From the NCBI GenBank assembly GCA_964621525.1, contig CAZUMS010000011.1, forward strand, positions 1 through 64,000: 64,000 bases of DNA. The letters run 5' to 3'. The first letter of the stretch is position 1; every line of letters starts with the position of its first letter. The position numbers and the translations under genes are program-made. This document shows, piece after piece, positions 1 through 8,877 of the stretch. This stretch comes from CAZMGV01 sp964621525 [NCBI: uncultured bacterium]. GTDB lineage: Bacteria; JAGRBM01. The notes beneath the pieces were generated by a model. It saw only the letters and a list, made by a program, of their open reading frames with translations. It was not told the DNA's origin and made no database searches.

Positions 1-48
1 TTGGCGTTTCCGTTCGACGTATTCGGAAAAAACGGGGGAGAAGAAACT

Positions 49-133
49 TGGTGCGAGAGAGGGGACTTGAACCCCTACGCCTTTTGGGCACAGGCTTCTA
101 AGACCTGCGTGTCTGCCATTCCACCACTCTCGC
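49..133 (-). tRNA. tRNA-Leu (anticodon UAG)
   Basis: Read on the minus strand, the acceptor stem GCGAGAG pairs with CTCTCGC, the 3' CCA is encoded, and the T arm is GGGG-TTCAAGT-CCCC. The anticodon loop CTTAGAA presents UAG, which reads CUA leucine codons. A long variable arm with a GCC/GGC stem is present, as expected for a class II leucine tRNA. No neighbouring tRNA is visible in the window. Confidence 0.96.
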
Positions 134-481
134 AGCACCGGCCGGAGATGCCGGGTCGTGAGGCCGACTCTAAAGCCTATCGATCAGGCCGGTAAAGCCA
201 TTCAGGAAGCGGCGCAGGTTGACCCTCCACTGCCTGACGGGGCATCTATGGGTATAACTATTTGAAATCACTGATTTATTTCGAGCATTTTCAACGCCTC
301 TGACAATCAAAGCCTTTTTTAGTCCTATCTTGACAATAAGGCCTCTGATCGCCATCTTGATCTCGGACATTTCCGGTCTGGTTTAGGGTTCTCCCCAAAG
401 GGCGGGACCCGGCAAGCCGGAACATGGGTGGTCAGGCGGCGGGAGTCATGGGATTTCCGGCCGAGTGACAGGGGCAGACAG
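134..481. other. Intergenic region between tRNA-Leu and the isc regulator
   Basis: No convincing gene is seen. The middle of the region is noticeably AT-richer than its surroundings and should hold the divergent promoters of the tRNA (leftward) and of the Rrf2/isc operon (rightward). It contains a pair of similar 15-base direct repeats described separately. I could not find a clear -35/-10 pair with good spacing. Confidence 0.5.
301..345. promoter_or_regulatory. Direct repeats upstream of the isc operon, candidate Rrf2 operator
   Basis: TGACAATCAAAGCCT at 301-315 and TGACAATAAGGCCTC at 331-345 start exactly 30 bases apart, about three helical turns. A second short repeat, GCCTCTGA, occurs at 296-303 and 341-348. 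Rrf2-family regulators such as IscR commonly repress their own operon, so this is a reasonable place for the site. The assignment rests only on position and repetition and does not match the classical IscR consensus. Confidence 0.3.
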
Positions 482-955
482 ATGTTCCAGTTCACCAAAA
501 AAACGGAGTACGCGATCATCGCGCTCAAGCACATCGCCTCCCAGTCGGAGGGGACGTACTCGAGCGCCCGCGAGATCGCCGACCGCTATCACCTGTCCTT
601 CGATCTCGTCTCCAAGATCATGCAGAGGCTGAAGCGCGAGGGCTATGTGCAGAGCCACCAGGGCATTCTGGGTGGCTATAGCCTGTCGGCCGACCTGAAC
701 CGGATCTCGCTCGCCGATTTCGTGGAGGCCATGGACGGTCCTCTCGGCATGATCGAGTGTGCGCGGCCTTCGGGCACGGACGGTGCCGGCGCCCAGACCT
801 GCATCCAGTTCAACCACTGCACGATCGTGGGTCCCATGCGCCGGCTGAACAGCCGCGTGCGGGACGTGCTTAAGCAGACCACGCTCGGCGAGATTTTCGC
901 GGAGATTTCCGATCCGGCCAAGGAAGGCCAGCGGCCCGAGGCCGCCGCCGTTTGA
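482..955 (+). CDS. Rrf2-family regulator, IscR-like
   Basis: A 157-aa winged-helix regulator of the Rrf2 family, first gene of the isc operon. The start is set at the ATG before [12 protein letters not shown], which fits the family N-terminus and follows a GGGGCAGAC stretch; the open frame continues upstream without homology. The helix-turn-helix lies around residues 25-60. Three cysteines (ECARP, TCIQF and NHCTI) can hold a 2Fe-2S cluster, as in IscR, but the first spacing is 13 residues instead of the usual 5. The likely role is sensing Fe-S status and adjusting expression of the downstream assembly genes. IscR function is inferred from the cysteines and from location. Confidence 0.85.
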   Translation: MFQFTKKTEYAIIALKHIASQSEGTYSSAREIADRYHLSFDLVSKIMQRLKREGYVQSHQGILGGYSLSADLNRISLADFVEAMDGPLGMIECARPSGTDGAGAQTCIQFNHCTIVGPMRRLNSRVRDVLKQTTLGEIFAEISDPAKEGQRPEAAAV

Positions 956-987
956 GGCGCTTTTCTGGAGGTTCACCGTCAGCAGCC

Positions 988-2232
988 ATGCCGCAACTGA
1001 AGACACTCGATAACGGCGTCCGGATTCCGGTCTACATGGACCATAACGCCACGACGCCCGTGGACCCGGAAGTGCTCCAGATCATGCTGCCGTACTTCTC
1101 TGAGGAGTTCGGCAACGCTGCGAGCCGGAGCCACGCCTACGGCTGGGCGGCCGAATCCGCCGTCGAGAAGGCGCGCGAGCAGCTGGCGGCGCTGGTCGGC
1201 GCCTCGTCCAAGGAAATCGTCTTCACCTCGGGCGCCACCGAATCGGACAACATGGCCGTGCTCGGCGTCGCCGAGATGTACGAGGAAAAGGGCAAGCACA
1301 TCGTCACGACGAAGCTTGAGCACAAGGCGGTCCTCGACCCGTGCAAGTACCTGGAGAAGAAGGGCTGGCAGGTCACCTATCTGGACGTGGACCAGCATGG
1401 CCGGATCAGCCTGGACGCCCTGAAGGATGCCATTCGCCCGGATACGGTCCTCGTGTCGGTGATCTTCGCCAACAATGAGATCGGGACGATCCAGGACATC
1501 GAGGCGATCGGCAGGATCTGCAAGGACAGGAAGGTCGTCTTCCACACGGACGCCGTGCAGGCGCTCGGCAAGGTGAAGGTGGACGTGGAGCAGATGGGGA
1601 TCGATCTCCTGTCCGTTTCCGCCCACAAGATGTACGGTCCCAAGGGGATCGGCGCCCTTTACGTGCGGCGCCGCAACCCCCGCGTGCGCGTAGCTCCGGT
1701 CATTCACGGCGGCGGTCACGAGCGCGGCATGCGGTCGGGTACGCTGAATGTCCCCGGCATCGTGGGCCTCGGCGCGGCGGCCGAAAAGGCGGGCCGTGTG
1801 TGGGAAGAGGAGAGCGGCCGCCTCAAGCAGCTCCGCGACAGGCTCTGGACGCGGTTCCAGAAGGAACTGGACGAAGTTCACCTGAACGGCCATCCCGTCC
1901 ACCGGCTGCCGAACAACCTGAACGTGTCGTTCGCCTTCGTCGAAGGCGAGTCGATGATGATGGCGATCAAGAATGTGGCTGTGAGTTCGGGTTCCGCCTG
2001 CACGTCGGCGAGCCTCGAGCCGAGCTACGTTCTCCGGGCGCTCGGCGTCGGCGAGGAACTGGCCCACAGCTCGATCCGGTTCGGGCTCGGGCGGTTCACG
2101 ACCGAACAGGAAGTGGATTACGTGGCTGGGGAGGTGGTGGGCGCCGTCAGGCGTCTCCGCGACCTTTCCCCGCTTTATGAAATGTACAAGGAAGGCATCG
2201 ACCTGAAGACGGTCCAGTGGACGGGTCACTGA
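988..2232 (+). CDS. iscS: Cysteine desulfurase IscS
   Basis: A 414-aa class I (NifS/IscS) PLP-dependent cysteine desulfurase that takes sulfur from cysteine as a persulfide and passes it to the scaffold IscU. The PLP lysine is Lys214 in [10 protein letters not shown], and the sulfur-carrying cysteine is Cys338 in the loop [24 protein letters not shown] is the cofactor-binding stretch. I chose the ATG at 988 over an upstream TTG that overlaps the regulator's stop, because homologues begin near MPQLK and GGAGG lies upstream. It is cotranscribed with the Rrf2 gene and iscU. Confidence 0.96.
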   Translation: MPQLKTLDNGVRIPVYMDHNATTPVDPEVLQIMLPYFSEEFGNAASRSHAYGWAAESAVEKAREQLAALVGASSKEIVFTSGATESDNMAVLGVAEMYEEKGKHIVTTKLEHKAVLDPCKYLEKKGWQVTYLDVDQHGRISLDALKDAIRPDTVLVSVIFANNEIGTIQDIEAIGRICKDRKVVFHTDAVQALGKVKVDVEQMGIDLLSVSAHKMYGPKGIGALYVRRRNPRVRVAPVIHGGGHERGMRSGTLNVPGIVGLGAAAEKAGRVWEEESGRLKQLRDRLWTRFQKELDEVHLNGHPVHRLPNNLNVSFAFVEGESMMMAIKNVAVSSGSACTSASLEPSYVLRALGVGEELAHSSIRFGLGRFTTEQEVDYVAGEVVGAVRRLRDLSPLYEMYKEGIDLKTVQWTGH

Positions 2233-2273
2233 CTCCCGCTGCGGCGGTCCGGCAATAACAGAGGTAACGTCAC

Positions 2274-2669
2274 ATGGCATACAGCGACAAGGTCATCGAT
2301 CACTTCGAGAACCCCCGGAACATGGGCGCGCTCGACAAGTCGGACGAGAGCGTCGGCACGGGTGTTGTCGGCGCTCCCGAGTGCGGCGACGTGATGAAGC
2401 TGCAGATCAGGGTGGCGAACGGCGTCATCGAGGACGCGAAGTTCAAGACCTTCGGCTGCGGCAGCGCCATCGCCAGCTCGTCGCTCGCTACCGAGTGGGT
2501 GAAGGGCAAATCGGTGGAAGATGCTCTCAAGATCAAGAACACGGACATCGTGAACGAGCTGGCGCTCCCGCCGGTGAAGATCCACTGTTCCGTGCTCGCC
2601 GAGGACGCCATCAAGGCGGCGGTGAACGACTACCTGAAGAAGCAGGGCAAGGAGCCCTCCAAGAGCTGA
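2274..2669 (+). CDS. iscU: Fe-S cluster scaffold IscU
   Basis: A 131-aa scaffold on which new 2Fe-2S clusters are built from IscS sulfur. The three cluster-ligand cysteines sit in APECGD, FGCGSAIA and KIHCSVLAEDAI, with the aspartate after the first cysteine that helps cluster release. LPPVKIHC matches the LPPVK motif recognised by the HscA chaperone encoded downstream. A GAGGTAA sequence ahead of the ATG is the likely ribosome binding site. It lacks the C-terminal Nfu domain found in NifU and has the usual IscU length. Confidence 0.97.
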   Translation: MAYSDKVIDHFENPRNMGALDKSDESVGTGVVGAPECGDVMKLQIRVANGVIEDAKFKTFGCGSAIASSSLATEWVKGKSVEDALKIKNTDIVNELALPPVKIHCSVLAEDAIKAAVNDYLKKQGKEPSKS

Positions 2670-2672
2670 GCC

Positions 2673-3008
2673 ATGAGCGAACCGGTCATCACAATGACAG
2701 AGAAGGCCCGCGAGCAGGTGAGATACCTGATCGACAAGGAACAGCTCGGCGAAGTAGGCCTGCGGGTCGCGGTCGTGGGCGGCGGCTGCTCGGGCATGAG
2801 CTACCGGCTCGCCTTCGAGAAGGACCCGGGCCAGTTTGACCGTATCCAGGACGAGAGCGGCCTCCGGGTGTTCATCGACCCCAAGAGCTCGCTCTACCTA
2901 CAGGGTATCCAGATCGACTACGCGGACGGCCTCGAGGGTTCCGGCTTCACGTTCCAGAACCCGAATGCCTCCAAGAGCTGCAGTTGCGGCGAATCGTTCG
3001 CCGCGTAA
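2673..3008 (+). CDS. iscA: A-type Fe-S carrier IscA
   Basis: A 111-aa A-type carrier that accepts iron or clusters and delivers them to apo-proteins. The three conserved cysteines are in GGGCSGMSY and in the C-terminal SCSCGESF. The start codon lies only a few bases after the iscU stop, which suggests translational coupling. The TAA stop at 3006-3008 is in the same frame as the following hscB gene. IscA, ErpA and SufA are close relatives; the name here follows operon context. Confidence 0.95.
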   Translation: MSEPVITMTEKAREQVRYLIDKEQLGEVGLRVAVVGGGCSGMSYRLAFEKDPGQFDRIQDESGLRVFIDPKSSLYLQGIQIDYADGLEGSGFTFQNPNASKSCSCGESFAA

Positions 3009-3062
3009 ACGCGGAACAGTAACGCCATCAGCGACACGGTCTGCCAGGGTTGTGGAAAGCCG

Positions 3063-3689
3063 GTGAGGCCGGCGGAGCCGCTCTGTCCTGCCTGCGGCTG
3101 GGTTCAGCCGCTCCGCGGAGACGAAGACCTGTTCACGGTGCTCGGGCTTCCGCGCACGCTGGAACCGGATCTGAAAGCGGCCGAGAGCCGGTTCTACGAG
3201 CTGTCCCGAAGGCTTCACCCGGACCGGTTCGGGAAGAAACCCGAACAGCTAGAGAACGCGATGCAGCGTTCGGCGCTTCTGAACGACGCCTGGCGGACGA
3301 TGCGCGACCCCACCGCCCGGCTCGACTATTTCCTCGGGCTCGAGGAGAAGGAACTGGAGATTCCGGCGGGAGCTTCCGCCGGGGCTAAGGCTCAGGTCCC
3401 GGCCGAGCTTGCGGAAGACTATTTCGAGATGCAGGAAGCGCTGATGGACGGGGAGAGCGGAGCGCTCCGGAAGATTTCGGAACGCCTGGAGGCTCTCGAG
3501 ACGGAGAACCGGCAGGCGGCCTCCAGGCTCTCGGCCCGCTGGAAATCGGAGGGGCTGGAAAATCCTGGGGAGAGGGCGGGCAACGGAGCGCTCCGGCGGG
3601 AGATCGCCGGGGAACTGCGGAAGTTGAAAACAGCCGGGCAGTATCTCTATCGCATGCGTGAAGATATTCGCCGGCGGACCGGCGGTTAA
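3063..3689 (+). CDS. hscB: Co-chaperone HscB with N-terminal zinc finger
   Basis: A J-domain co-chaperone that recruits IscU to HscA and stimulates its ATPase. The J domain carries the essential HPD in RRLHPDRFGKK, and the C-terminal half is the three-helix IscU-binding region. Coordinates use the first standard start, a GTG. In-frame codons upstream, 3042-3062, encode CQGCGKP, which together with LCPACGW just after the GTG makes a CxxC-CxxC zinc-binding pair like that of mitochondrial HSC20. The real start is therefore probably further upstream, with ATC at 3027 the obvious candidate (a natural non-AUG start or a sequence error for ATG). Confidence 0.9.
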   Translation: MRPAEPLCPACGWVQPLRGDEDLFTVLGLPRTLEPDLKAAESRFYELSRRLHPDRFGKKPEQLENAMQRSALLNDAWRTMRDPTARLDYFLGLEEKELEIPAGASAGAKAQVPAELAEDYFEMQEALMDGESGALRKISERLEALETENRQAASRLSARWKSEGLENPGERAGNGALRREIAGELRKLKTAGQYLYRMREDIRRRTGG

Positions 3690-3701
3690 GGAGCAGGTTT
3701 C

Positions 3702-5630
3702 ATGGCGCGTCCGATCATGATCGACATGTCGGCTATCAAGGGGAAGAAGGAAAAGGCCCCGGTCATCGGCATCGACCTCGGCACGACGAACAGTCTCGTC
3801 GCCGTCTCGGACCAGGGCGGCCCCCGCATCCTAGTGGACTGCGACGCCCAGCCGCTGGTGCCGTCGATGATCGCCTTCACCGGTGACGGAATCATGGTCG
3901 GCGACCGGGCGAAGGCACAGCGGCTTCTGAACCCCGAGCTCACGCTCTTTTCCGTCAAGCGGTTCATGGGCAAAAGCTATGACGAAGTGAAGCCATTTAT
4001 CGGCGGGCTTCCCTACAAGGTTGAGCCTACGGGCAAGGAGATGGTGAACTTCAACGTGGGCGGCCGGAAGATCAATCCGGTCGAGGCGTCCTCGCTCATC
4101 CTCGGTGAGCTGAAGGACCGGGCGGAGACAGTGCTGAAGCTGCCGGTGGAGGATGCCGTCATCACGGTGCCGGCCTACTTCAACGACAGCCAGCGGCAGG
4201 CGACGAAGCTTGCGGGCGAGATCGCCGGGCTGAATGTGGTCCGGATTATCAACGAACCCACGGCGGCCGCACTCGCCTACGGTCTCGACAAGAAGAAGCA
4301 GGGCCTGATCGCCGTTTATGACCTGGGCGGCGGCACATTCGACATTTCGGTCCTGAATCTCAGGGACGGCGTATTCGAGGTGAAGTCCACGAACGGCGAC
4401 ACGCAGCTCGGCGGCGACGATTTCGACAGCGCCTTCGCCGCGTTCGTCAACGATTGCTGCAAGCGGGATACCGGTAAGGACCTGCTGGCGACGCCGGTGG
4501 GCCGTGCCGTGCTCAAGGCCGAGTGCGAGCGGGTGAAAATCCGCCTCTCGGACGAACCGGGTGCGCATCTTGAAGTGAAGGCTGGCGACTTCAGTTACAG
4601 CCGTACTGTTTCACGCAGCGAATTCGAGGGGATCATCCGTCCCATCGTGGATCGCACGGGCCGGATCGTCCGGGCGGCTCTCGCCGACGCGGGGGTCTCG
4701 CCCAAGGAAATCGACGAGGTGGTTATGGTGGGCGGTTCCACCCGGGTGCCCTTCGTCCGCAAGTACGTGGAAGACCTGTTCGGCCGCCGTCCGCATACGG
4801 AGATCAATCCCGATGCTGTGGTTGCGCTCGGGGCCGCCGTCCAGGGAGAGATTCTCTCCGGCGGCCGCGACGATCTGCTGCTGCTCGACGTGATTCCGCT
4901 CTCCCTCGGCATCGAGACTCTGGGCGGCGCGATGGCGAAGCTCGTTCACCGGAACACGACGATTCCGTCGCTCGCGAAGGAGAACTTCACCACCTTCGCC
5001 GATGGCCAGACAAAGGTGGCGATCAACATCTACCAGGGAGAACGCGAACTCGTTCAGGACTGCCGCCTGCTCGGCAAATTCGAGCTGACCGATATCCCGC
5101 CCCTTCCGGCGGGCGTCCCGCGCATTGAGGTGTCGTTTCTCGTCGATGCGAACGGCATCCTGAAAGTGACGGCTAAGGAGCTCCGTACGGGGCGCGCCGC
5201 CCAGATTCAGGTGGAACCGGCCTCGGGGCTCGACGAAACGACCATCGAACGGATGCTGAAGGACTCCATCGTGAACGCGCAGGCGGATCTCGAGATGCGC
5301 CAGCTGCTGGAACTCCGGGTCGAGGCCGAAACGATGGTCCGGGCGACCGAAAAAGCGCTCGCCAAGGGCAACGTAAAGCTCTCTCCGCCCGACAGGATGC
5401 GGATCGATCAGGCGCTTCTGACCACCAAGGCCGCCGCGCAGGGGACCGACCGGAACCTGCTTCAGGCCTGCATTCAGGAACTGGATCGGGCGACGCACGG
5501 CCTTGCAGAGGAACTCATCAACAGTTCCATCCAGAACGCTCTCGGCGGCCAGGAGGCGAGCGCCATCGCCGGCACGAAGCTTGTCCAGAACGCCGATGAG
5601 AGCGGCGGCCACCCGCCGAAACGCTCCTGA
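3702..5630 (+). CDS. hscA: Hsp70-type chaperone HscA
   Basis: A 642-aa specialised Hsp70 that drives cluster transfer from IscU. GIDLGTTNS near residue 24 is the phosphate-binding loop of the actin-like ATPase. DLGGGTFDISVL and VMVGGSTRVPFV are the second phosphate and adenosine motifs. The substrate-binding domain follows from about residue 400. AAGGAGCAGG precedes the ATG with good spacing. The gene lies directly after hscB and overlaps fdx by one base, so the chaperone pair and ferredoxin are expressed together. Its operon position distinguishes it from a general DnaK. Confidence 0.95.
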   Translation: MARPIMIDMSAIKGKKEKAPVIGIDLGTTNSLVAVSDQGGPRILVDCDAQPLVPSMIAFTGDGIMVGDRAKAQRLLNPELTLFSVKRFMGKSYDEVKPFIGGLPYKVEPTGKEMVNFNVGGRKINPVEASSLILGELKDRAETVLKLPVEDAVITVPAYFNDSQRQATKLAGEIAGLNVVRIINEPTAAALAYGLDKKKQGLIAVYDLGGGTFDISVLNLRDGVFEVKSTNGDTQLGGDDFDSAFAAFVNDCCKRDTGKDLLATPVGRAVLKAECERVKIRLSDEPGAHLEVKAGDFSYSRTVSRSEFEGIIRPIVDRTGRIVRAALADAGVSPKEIDEVVMVGGSTRVPFVRKYVEDLFGRRPHTEINPDAVVALGAAVQGEILSGGRDDLLLLDVIPLSLGIETLGGAMAKLVHRNTTIPSLAKENFTTFADGQTKVAINIYQGERELVQDCRLLGKFELTDIPPLPAGVPRIEVSFLVDANGILKVTAKELRTGRAAQIQVEPASGLDETTIERMLKDSIVNAQADLEMRQLLELRVEAETMVRATEKALAKGNVKLSPPDRMRIDQALLTTKAAAQGTDRNLLQACIQELDRATHGLAEELINSSIQNALGGQEASAIAGTKLVQNADESGGHPPKRS

Positions 5631-5920
5631 TGGCTTCCGTCCTGTTCCGTCCTTCGGGCGTCACGGCGGAGATTTCTCCGGGAACATCCGTTCTCGAGGC
5701 GGCCCTCGCCGCCGCCACGGGACTTGGTCACGAATGCGGCGGCCAGGGCCGGTGCACCACCTGCCATGTGATTGTTGAATCGGGGCGGCAGTTGCTCTCA
5801 CCCGCTTCCGAAGCGGAGGCGATGAAGCTGTCCGCTGCGAGAGGGGTCACGGCGTTCTCCCGGCTGGCCTGTCAGGCACGGGCAGAAGGTGACGGCCGGA
5901 TCGTCGTCCGGATTCCCTAG
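5630..5920 (+). CDS. fdx: 2Fe-2S ferredoxin of the ISC system
   Basis: A 96-aa adrenodoxin-type ferredoxin that supplies electrons for cluster assembly. Cluster ligands are visible in HECGGQGRCTTCHV, with the fourth cysteine in RLACQAR. The ATG overlaps the hscA stop (TGATG), a typical translational coupling. This is the last gene of the operon. Its end overlaps the end of the convergent permease gene by four bases, with no room for a separate terminator. Confidence 0.93.
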   Translation: MASVLFRPSGVTAEISPGTSVLEAALAAATGLGHECGGQGRCTTCHVIVESGRQLLSPASEAEAMKLSAARGVTAFSRLACQARAEGDGRIVVRIP

Positions 5921-6693
5921 ACGCGGTCCACGAGGGACGGGTACCGGCGATTGTAATAGAGGATCCCTCCCGCCAGAAGCAGGAGATTAACCGCCATAGC
6001 CGCTCCCCAGACTTCAGGGGGACCAACGCGGCCTTCAATGACGGCGAGGCGCCCGAGCGCCGCCCACTGGGCGAGCGGGTTAAAGCCGAGCGAGGCTGTT
6101 CCCAGAAAACCCGGGAGCTGTTCCTGCGGGTAGAAAACCGGCGAGAGAAACAGCCATGCCTGGAGGGCCCACTGGAGCAGCGGCTGGAACTCCCGCCGTT
6201 CGGTGAAAAACGCCGCCGAGAGGAGGGCGAGACCTGCGAGGCCTGCGGTCTGGATGGCGAGCACGAGCGGAAGGAGCAGTATCGCCGGGCTCCCCCGGCC
6301 CCCGGCCACGAGAACCGTCAGGCCGATTCCTGTCGCGATCAGTTGCGAGATCATCGCCGGGCCCAGGGGCACCAGCGGAACGGCGTACTTTGGAACCGGA
6401 TACGAGCGGACGAGCGAAGCCCGTTCGAAGAACGAGAGGCTCGACCGCATGATCGTTTCCTGAAGCGCAAGGTAGGGCAGCAGGCCCAGAAAAAGTGCCG
6501 AGATGTAGCCGGTGAATCCGCCGCCGCCGAAGCGTACGTCGAGAATGCCGAAGAACACGCCGGTCATGAAGGCGAGGTAAAAGAGCGGCTGGAGCACGAC
6601 CCAGACCTTTGCGAAACGGCTGCCGCCGTAGCGGACCTTGAGGTCCGTCATTACCAGCGTTCGGTAAACGGCGAAACCGGAAGCCGCGCTCAC
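5917..6693 (-). CDS. ABC-2 permease, polysaccharide exporter (Wzm-like)
   Basis: A 258-aa inner-membrane permease of the ABC-2 family with about six hydrophobic segments. The N-terminal stretch DLKVRYGGSRFAKVW before the first helix and the FLSPVFYPQEQLP loop near residue 190 are typical of O-antigen or capsule exporters such as Wzm and KpsM. It overlaps the downstream half of the ATPase gene by four bases, so both are translated together. The substrate cannot be read from the sequence, but the partner ATPase has a carbohydrate-recognition-type C-terminal domain and a methyltransferase sits upstream, both suggesting a surface glycan. Confidence 0.85.
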   Translation of the reverse strand: MSAASGFAVYRTLVMTDLKVRYGGSRFAKVWVVLQPLFYLAFMTGVFFGILDVRFGGGGFTGYISALFLGLLPYLALQETIMRSSLSFFERASLVRSYPVPKYAVPLVPLGPAMISQLIATGIGLTVLVAGGRGSPAILLLPLVLAIQTAGLAGLALLSAAFFTERREFQPLLQWALQAWLFLSPVFYPQEQLPGFLGTASLGFNPLAQWAALGRLAVIEGRVGPPEVWGAAMAVNLLLLAGGILYYNRRYPSLVDRV

Positions 6694-7883
6694 CGTTCGC
6701 CCTCCTGACGGAAGCTCACAGGCAGGCGGAATACGCCGGCCCGAAGCTCGAAGTTGCTCCGGCTGTTGTCGATGCTGAAAAAACGCCTGCCGGTCTCATA
6801 GTCGAAATATCCGACGACGAGGCCCTTGGGGATCAGGGCGATGTTCAGGCTGTATTCGCCGGTCGTGAGCGGGATCTCGGGGCAGTCGCCCCGCAGCAGG
6901 GTCCGGGTGCGGCCGCCATCCGGCGCATCGAATTCGTAGCCAAACTGAGAGACCAGCAGTCCGTCGCTACGGTAGACATAGAACGAGACAAGCATCGAGG
7001 GGAGCGGGACGTCACCTTCAAGAGATACTTCGAAGCCGAACCGCCCGCCGGTGGAGAAGCTGCGGGCTTCAAAGCCGTCAGGACCCAGAAGCCGGAATCC
7101 GGCGATCCTGACCGGCATCGCGGCGGAGGTGTGGTGGATCCATCCGGACGTCGCGCCGAAGGCGTGGGCAGGGAGTTCGCGGGAGTCTCCCGAAGAGCGC
7201 TTGTAGGCATCGAGGACGCCCGCACTCGGGCCGTCATCCCTGATTTTACCCCGGTCCAGCCAGATCGTCCGGCGGCAGAGCATCTCGATCCGGTAGAGGT
7301 CGTGGGAGGCGAAAATGACGGTGGTGCCCCGCTCGAGCAGCGAGATTACGCGCCGGTTGCATTTCACCTGGAACTCCTCGTCCCCTACGAGCAGCAGTTC
7401 ATCGAGAAGCAGCAGGTCGCCGACAAACGCCGTCGCAGCGGAGAAGCCGAGCCGGAGAATCATCCCCTGCGAGTAGGAGGCCAGAGGCTCAGCCAGTTTT
7501 CCTCCAAGTCCGCTGAACGCGGCCGCTTCCCCGTGGAGGCGGTCGAGATCGCCAGCGGGAGCCCCCTGGAGCTGGAGGGCAAGGCGGAGGTTCTCGGATC
7601 CGGTGAGGACGGGGGAGAACGGGGCCGTGAGTTCCAGAACCGACGTGACGCGCCCGTGTATCTGAAGGTTGCCGGAGTTCGGGTGCAGGATCCCGGCGGC
7701 GAGCCGGAGCAGGGTGGTTTTGCCTGCACCGTTGGGGCCCACGAGCCCGAGAGCTTCTCCCCCCGGCACCTCGAACGAAACGCCCGACAGGGCCCAGGTT
7801 CCGCCGCCGGATTCGAACGGACGGGGCGGGCGTCCGCGGCCGAACCACTTTCCGAGCTGATCGGTCTTGAGCCGGGGCTTCAT
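6690..7883 (-). CDS. ABC transporter ATPase with Wzt-type C-terminal domain
   Basis: A 397-aa ATPase. The nucleotide-binding domain spans about residues 20-240, with Walker A GPNGAGKTT, a signature region around SYSQGMILRLGFS, Walker B LLLLDELLLVGDE and the switch histidine in FASHDLYRIE. The remaining 150 residues form a beta-rich domain resembling the glycan-binding C-terminus of Wzt. In that family the domain recognises modified polysaccharide ends. The gene overlaps the methyltransferase upstream and the permease downstream by four bases each. Confidence 0.87.
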   Translation of the reverse strand: MKPRLKTDQLGKWFGRGRPPRPFESGGGTWALSGVSFEVPGGEALGLVGPNGAGKTTLLRLAAGILHPNSGNLQIHGRVTSVLELTAPFSPVLTGSENLRLALQLQGAPAGDLDRLHGEAAAFSGLGGKLAEPLASYSQGMILRLGFSAATAFVGDLLLLDELLLVGDEEFQVKCNRRVISLLERGTTVIFASHDLYRIEMLCRRTIWLDRGKIRDDGPSAGVLDAYKRSSGDSRELPAHAFGATSGWIHHTSAAMPVRIAGFRLLGPDGFEARSFSTGGRFGFEVSLEGDVPLPSMLVSFYVYRSDGLLVSQFGYEFDAPDGGRTRTLLRGDCPEIPLTTGEYSLNIALIPKGLVVGYFDYETGRRFFSIDNSRSNFELRAGVFRLPVSFRQEGER

Positions 7884-8812
7884 GTGTCTCCGGGACCGCC
7901 GCCGTCCCGTTTGTCAGCAGGCGGGGACCTGAATCCCTCCGGCAGAACCCAGCCGGGAATCCTGAGATCGCGCCGGCCTGCCTCGACAGCAAGCCGGTGG
8001 AGCCACCGGTAGAGGGCGGACTGGCGCAGGTCGCGGAGATCGCTTTTCAGCCCTTCGATCTCCCGGGCGAGATGCGAGATGACGCCTTCGAAGCGTCCGG
8101 TACTTTCAGCTTCGAATCCGGACAGGGGGCCGAGGGCTGTCGCCGAGGCGATGGCCGGAAGCTTGCGCATGGACGCAGCGGCTGCCCAGCCCCGGTGTTC
8201 GAGTTCCGGAAGGCGGAGGGTGGTTTCCTCATGGCCGAACGGAAGCACGGTGGCGCCGGCATAGGTCACGAGCCGGAACAGCCGGACATGGGGGAAATGC
8301 TGCCGCATGAGTCCCAGCAGGCGGCTATGGGTGAACCGGTTCCGGTGATAGGGGTTTGCCGCCGGGAGCAAACCGTCGTTCGGGACGCTGACGATCACGA
8401 GACCGTCGGGTTTCACGACGCGGCGGCATTCTGCAACCGCTGCATCGGGCTGGTCCAGATGCTCGATCACCTCGAGAGCGGTGACGAGGTCGAACGACCG
8501 GTCGGCGTAAGGAAGGGTTTCGGCGGGTCCTTTCTGAAGATGCACGTTCGGATACCCGGCAAGTTGCTGGCGCACGGCATCGAGGGCCTCTTCCGAACCG
8601 TCGATACCGAACAGTTCCGCGGCGCCGTTCCGGGCCGCGAGTTCCAGCATGAGGCCTTCGCCGCAGCCCACATCAAGAATCCGCTTGCCGGCCGTCAGCT
8701 GGGCGATAAAACGGTACCTCGCCTCGTGTTCGAGGCTGAGCTGCGTCCGCCGGCCATAGGCTGCCGCAGACAGGCGCTCAGGCGCCGTATCGTCCGGAAT
8801 TCCGTTTCCCAC
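7880..8812 (-). CDS. SAM-dependent methyltransferase fused to a coiled tail
   Basis: A 310-aa class I methyltransferase. RILDVGCGEG is the SAM-binding motif I, GIDGSEEAL the acidic loop and FDLVTALEVIEHLDQP the motif III region. Residues beyond about 230 form a helical, probably coiled-coil segment (LAREIEGLKSDLRDLRQS). It is the first gene of a tight trio with a Wzt-like ATPase and a Wzm-like permease. This suggests it methylates the exported glycan, perhaps as a chain-end cap. That role is inferred from context only. Confidence 0.8.
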   Translation of the reverse strand: MGNGIPDDTAPERLSAAAYGRRTQLSLEHEARYRFIAQLTAGKRILDVGCGEGLMLELAARNGAAELFGIDGSEEALDAVRQQLAGYPNVHLQKGPAETLPYADRSFDLVTALEVIEHLDQPDAAVAECRRVVKPDGLVIVSVPNDGLLPAANPYHRNRFTHSRLLGLMRQHFPHVRLFRLVTYAGATVLPFGHEETTLRLPELEHRGWAAAASMRKLPAIASATALGPLSGFEAESTGRFEGVISHLAREIEGLKSDLRDLRQSALYRWLHRLAVEAGRRDLRIPGWVLPEGFRSPPADKRDGGGPGDT

Positions 8813-8877
8813 CGTCAGGCCGATTATACCGCAAATCGGGCGGAAACCACCCGGAGATGGATCACGGCGGCCTGGGG

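Noticed and set aside
979-2280. A long minus-strand open frame opposite iscS
   Set aside because: Antisense artefact of GC-rich third positions; iscS motifs are unambiguous on the plus strand.
5917-5920. Tail-to-tail overlap of fdx with the permease gene (and likewise 46565-46568)
   Set aside because: Four-base convergent overlaps at stop codons are common in compact genomes and need no special explanation.
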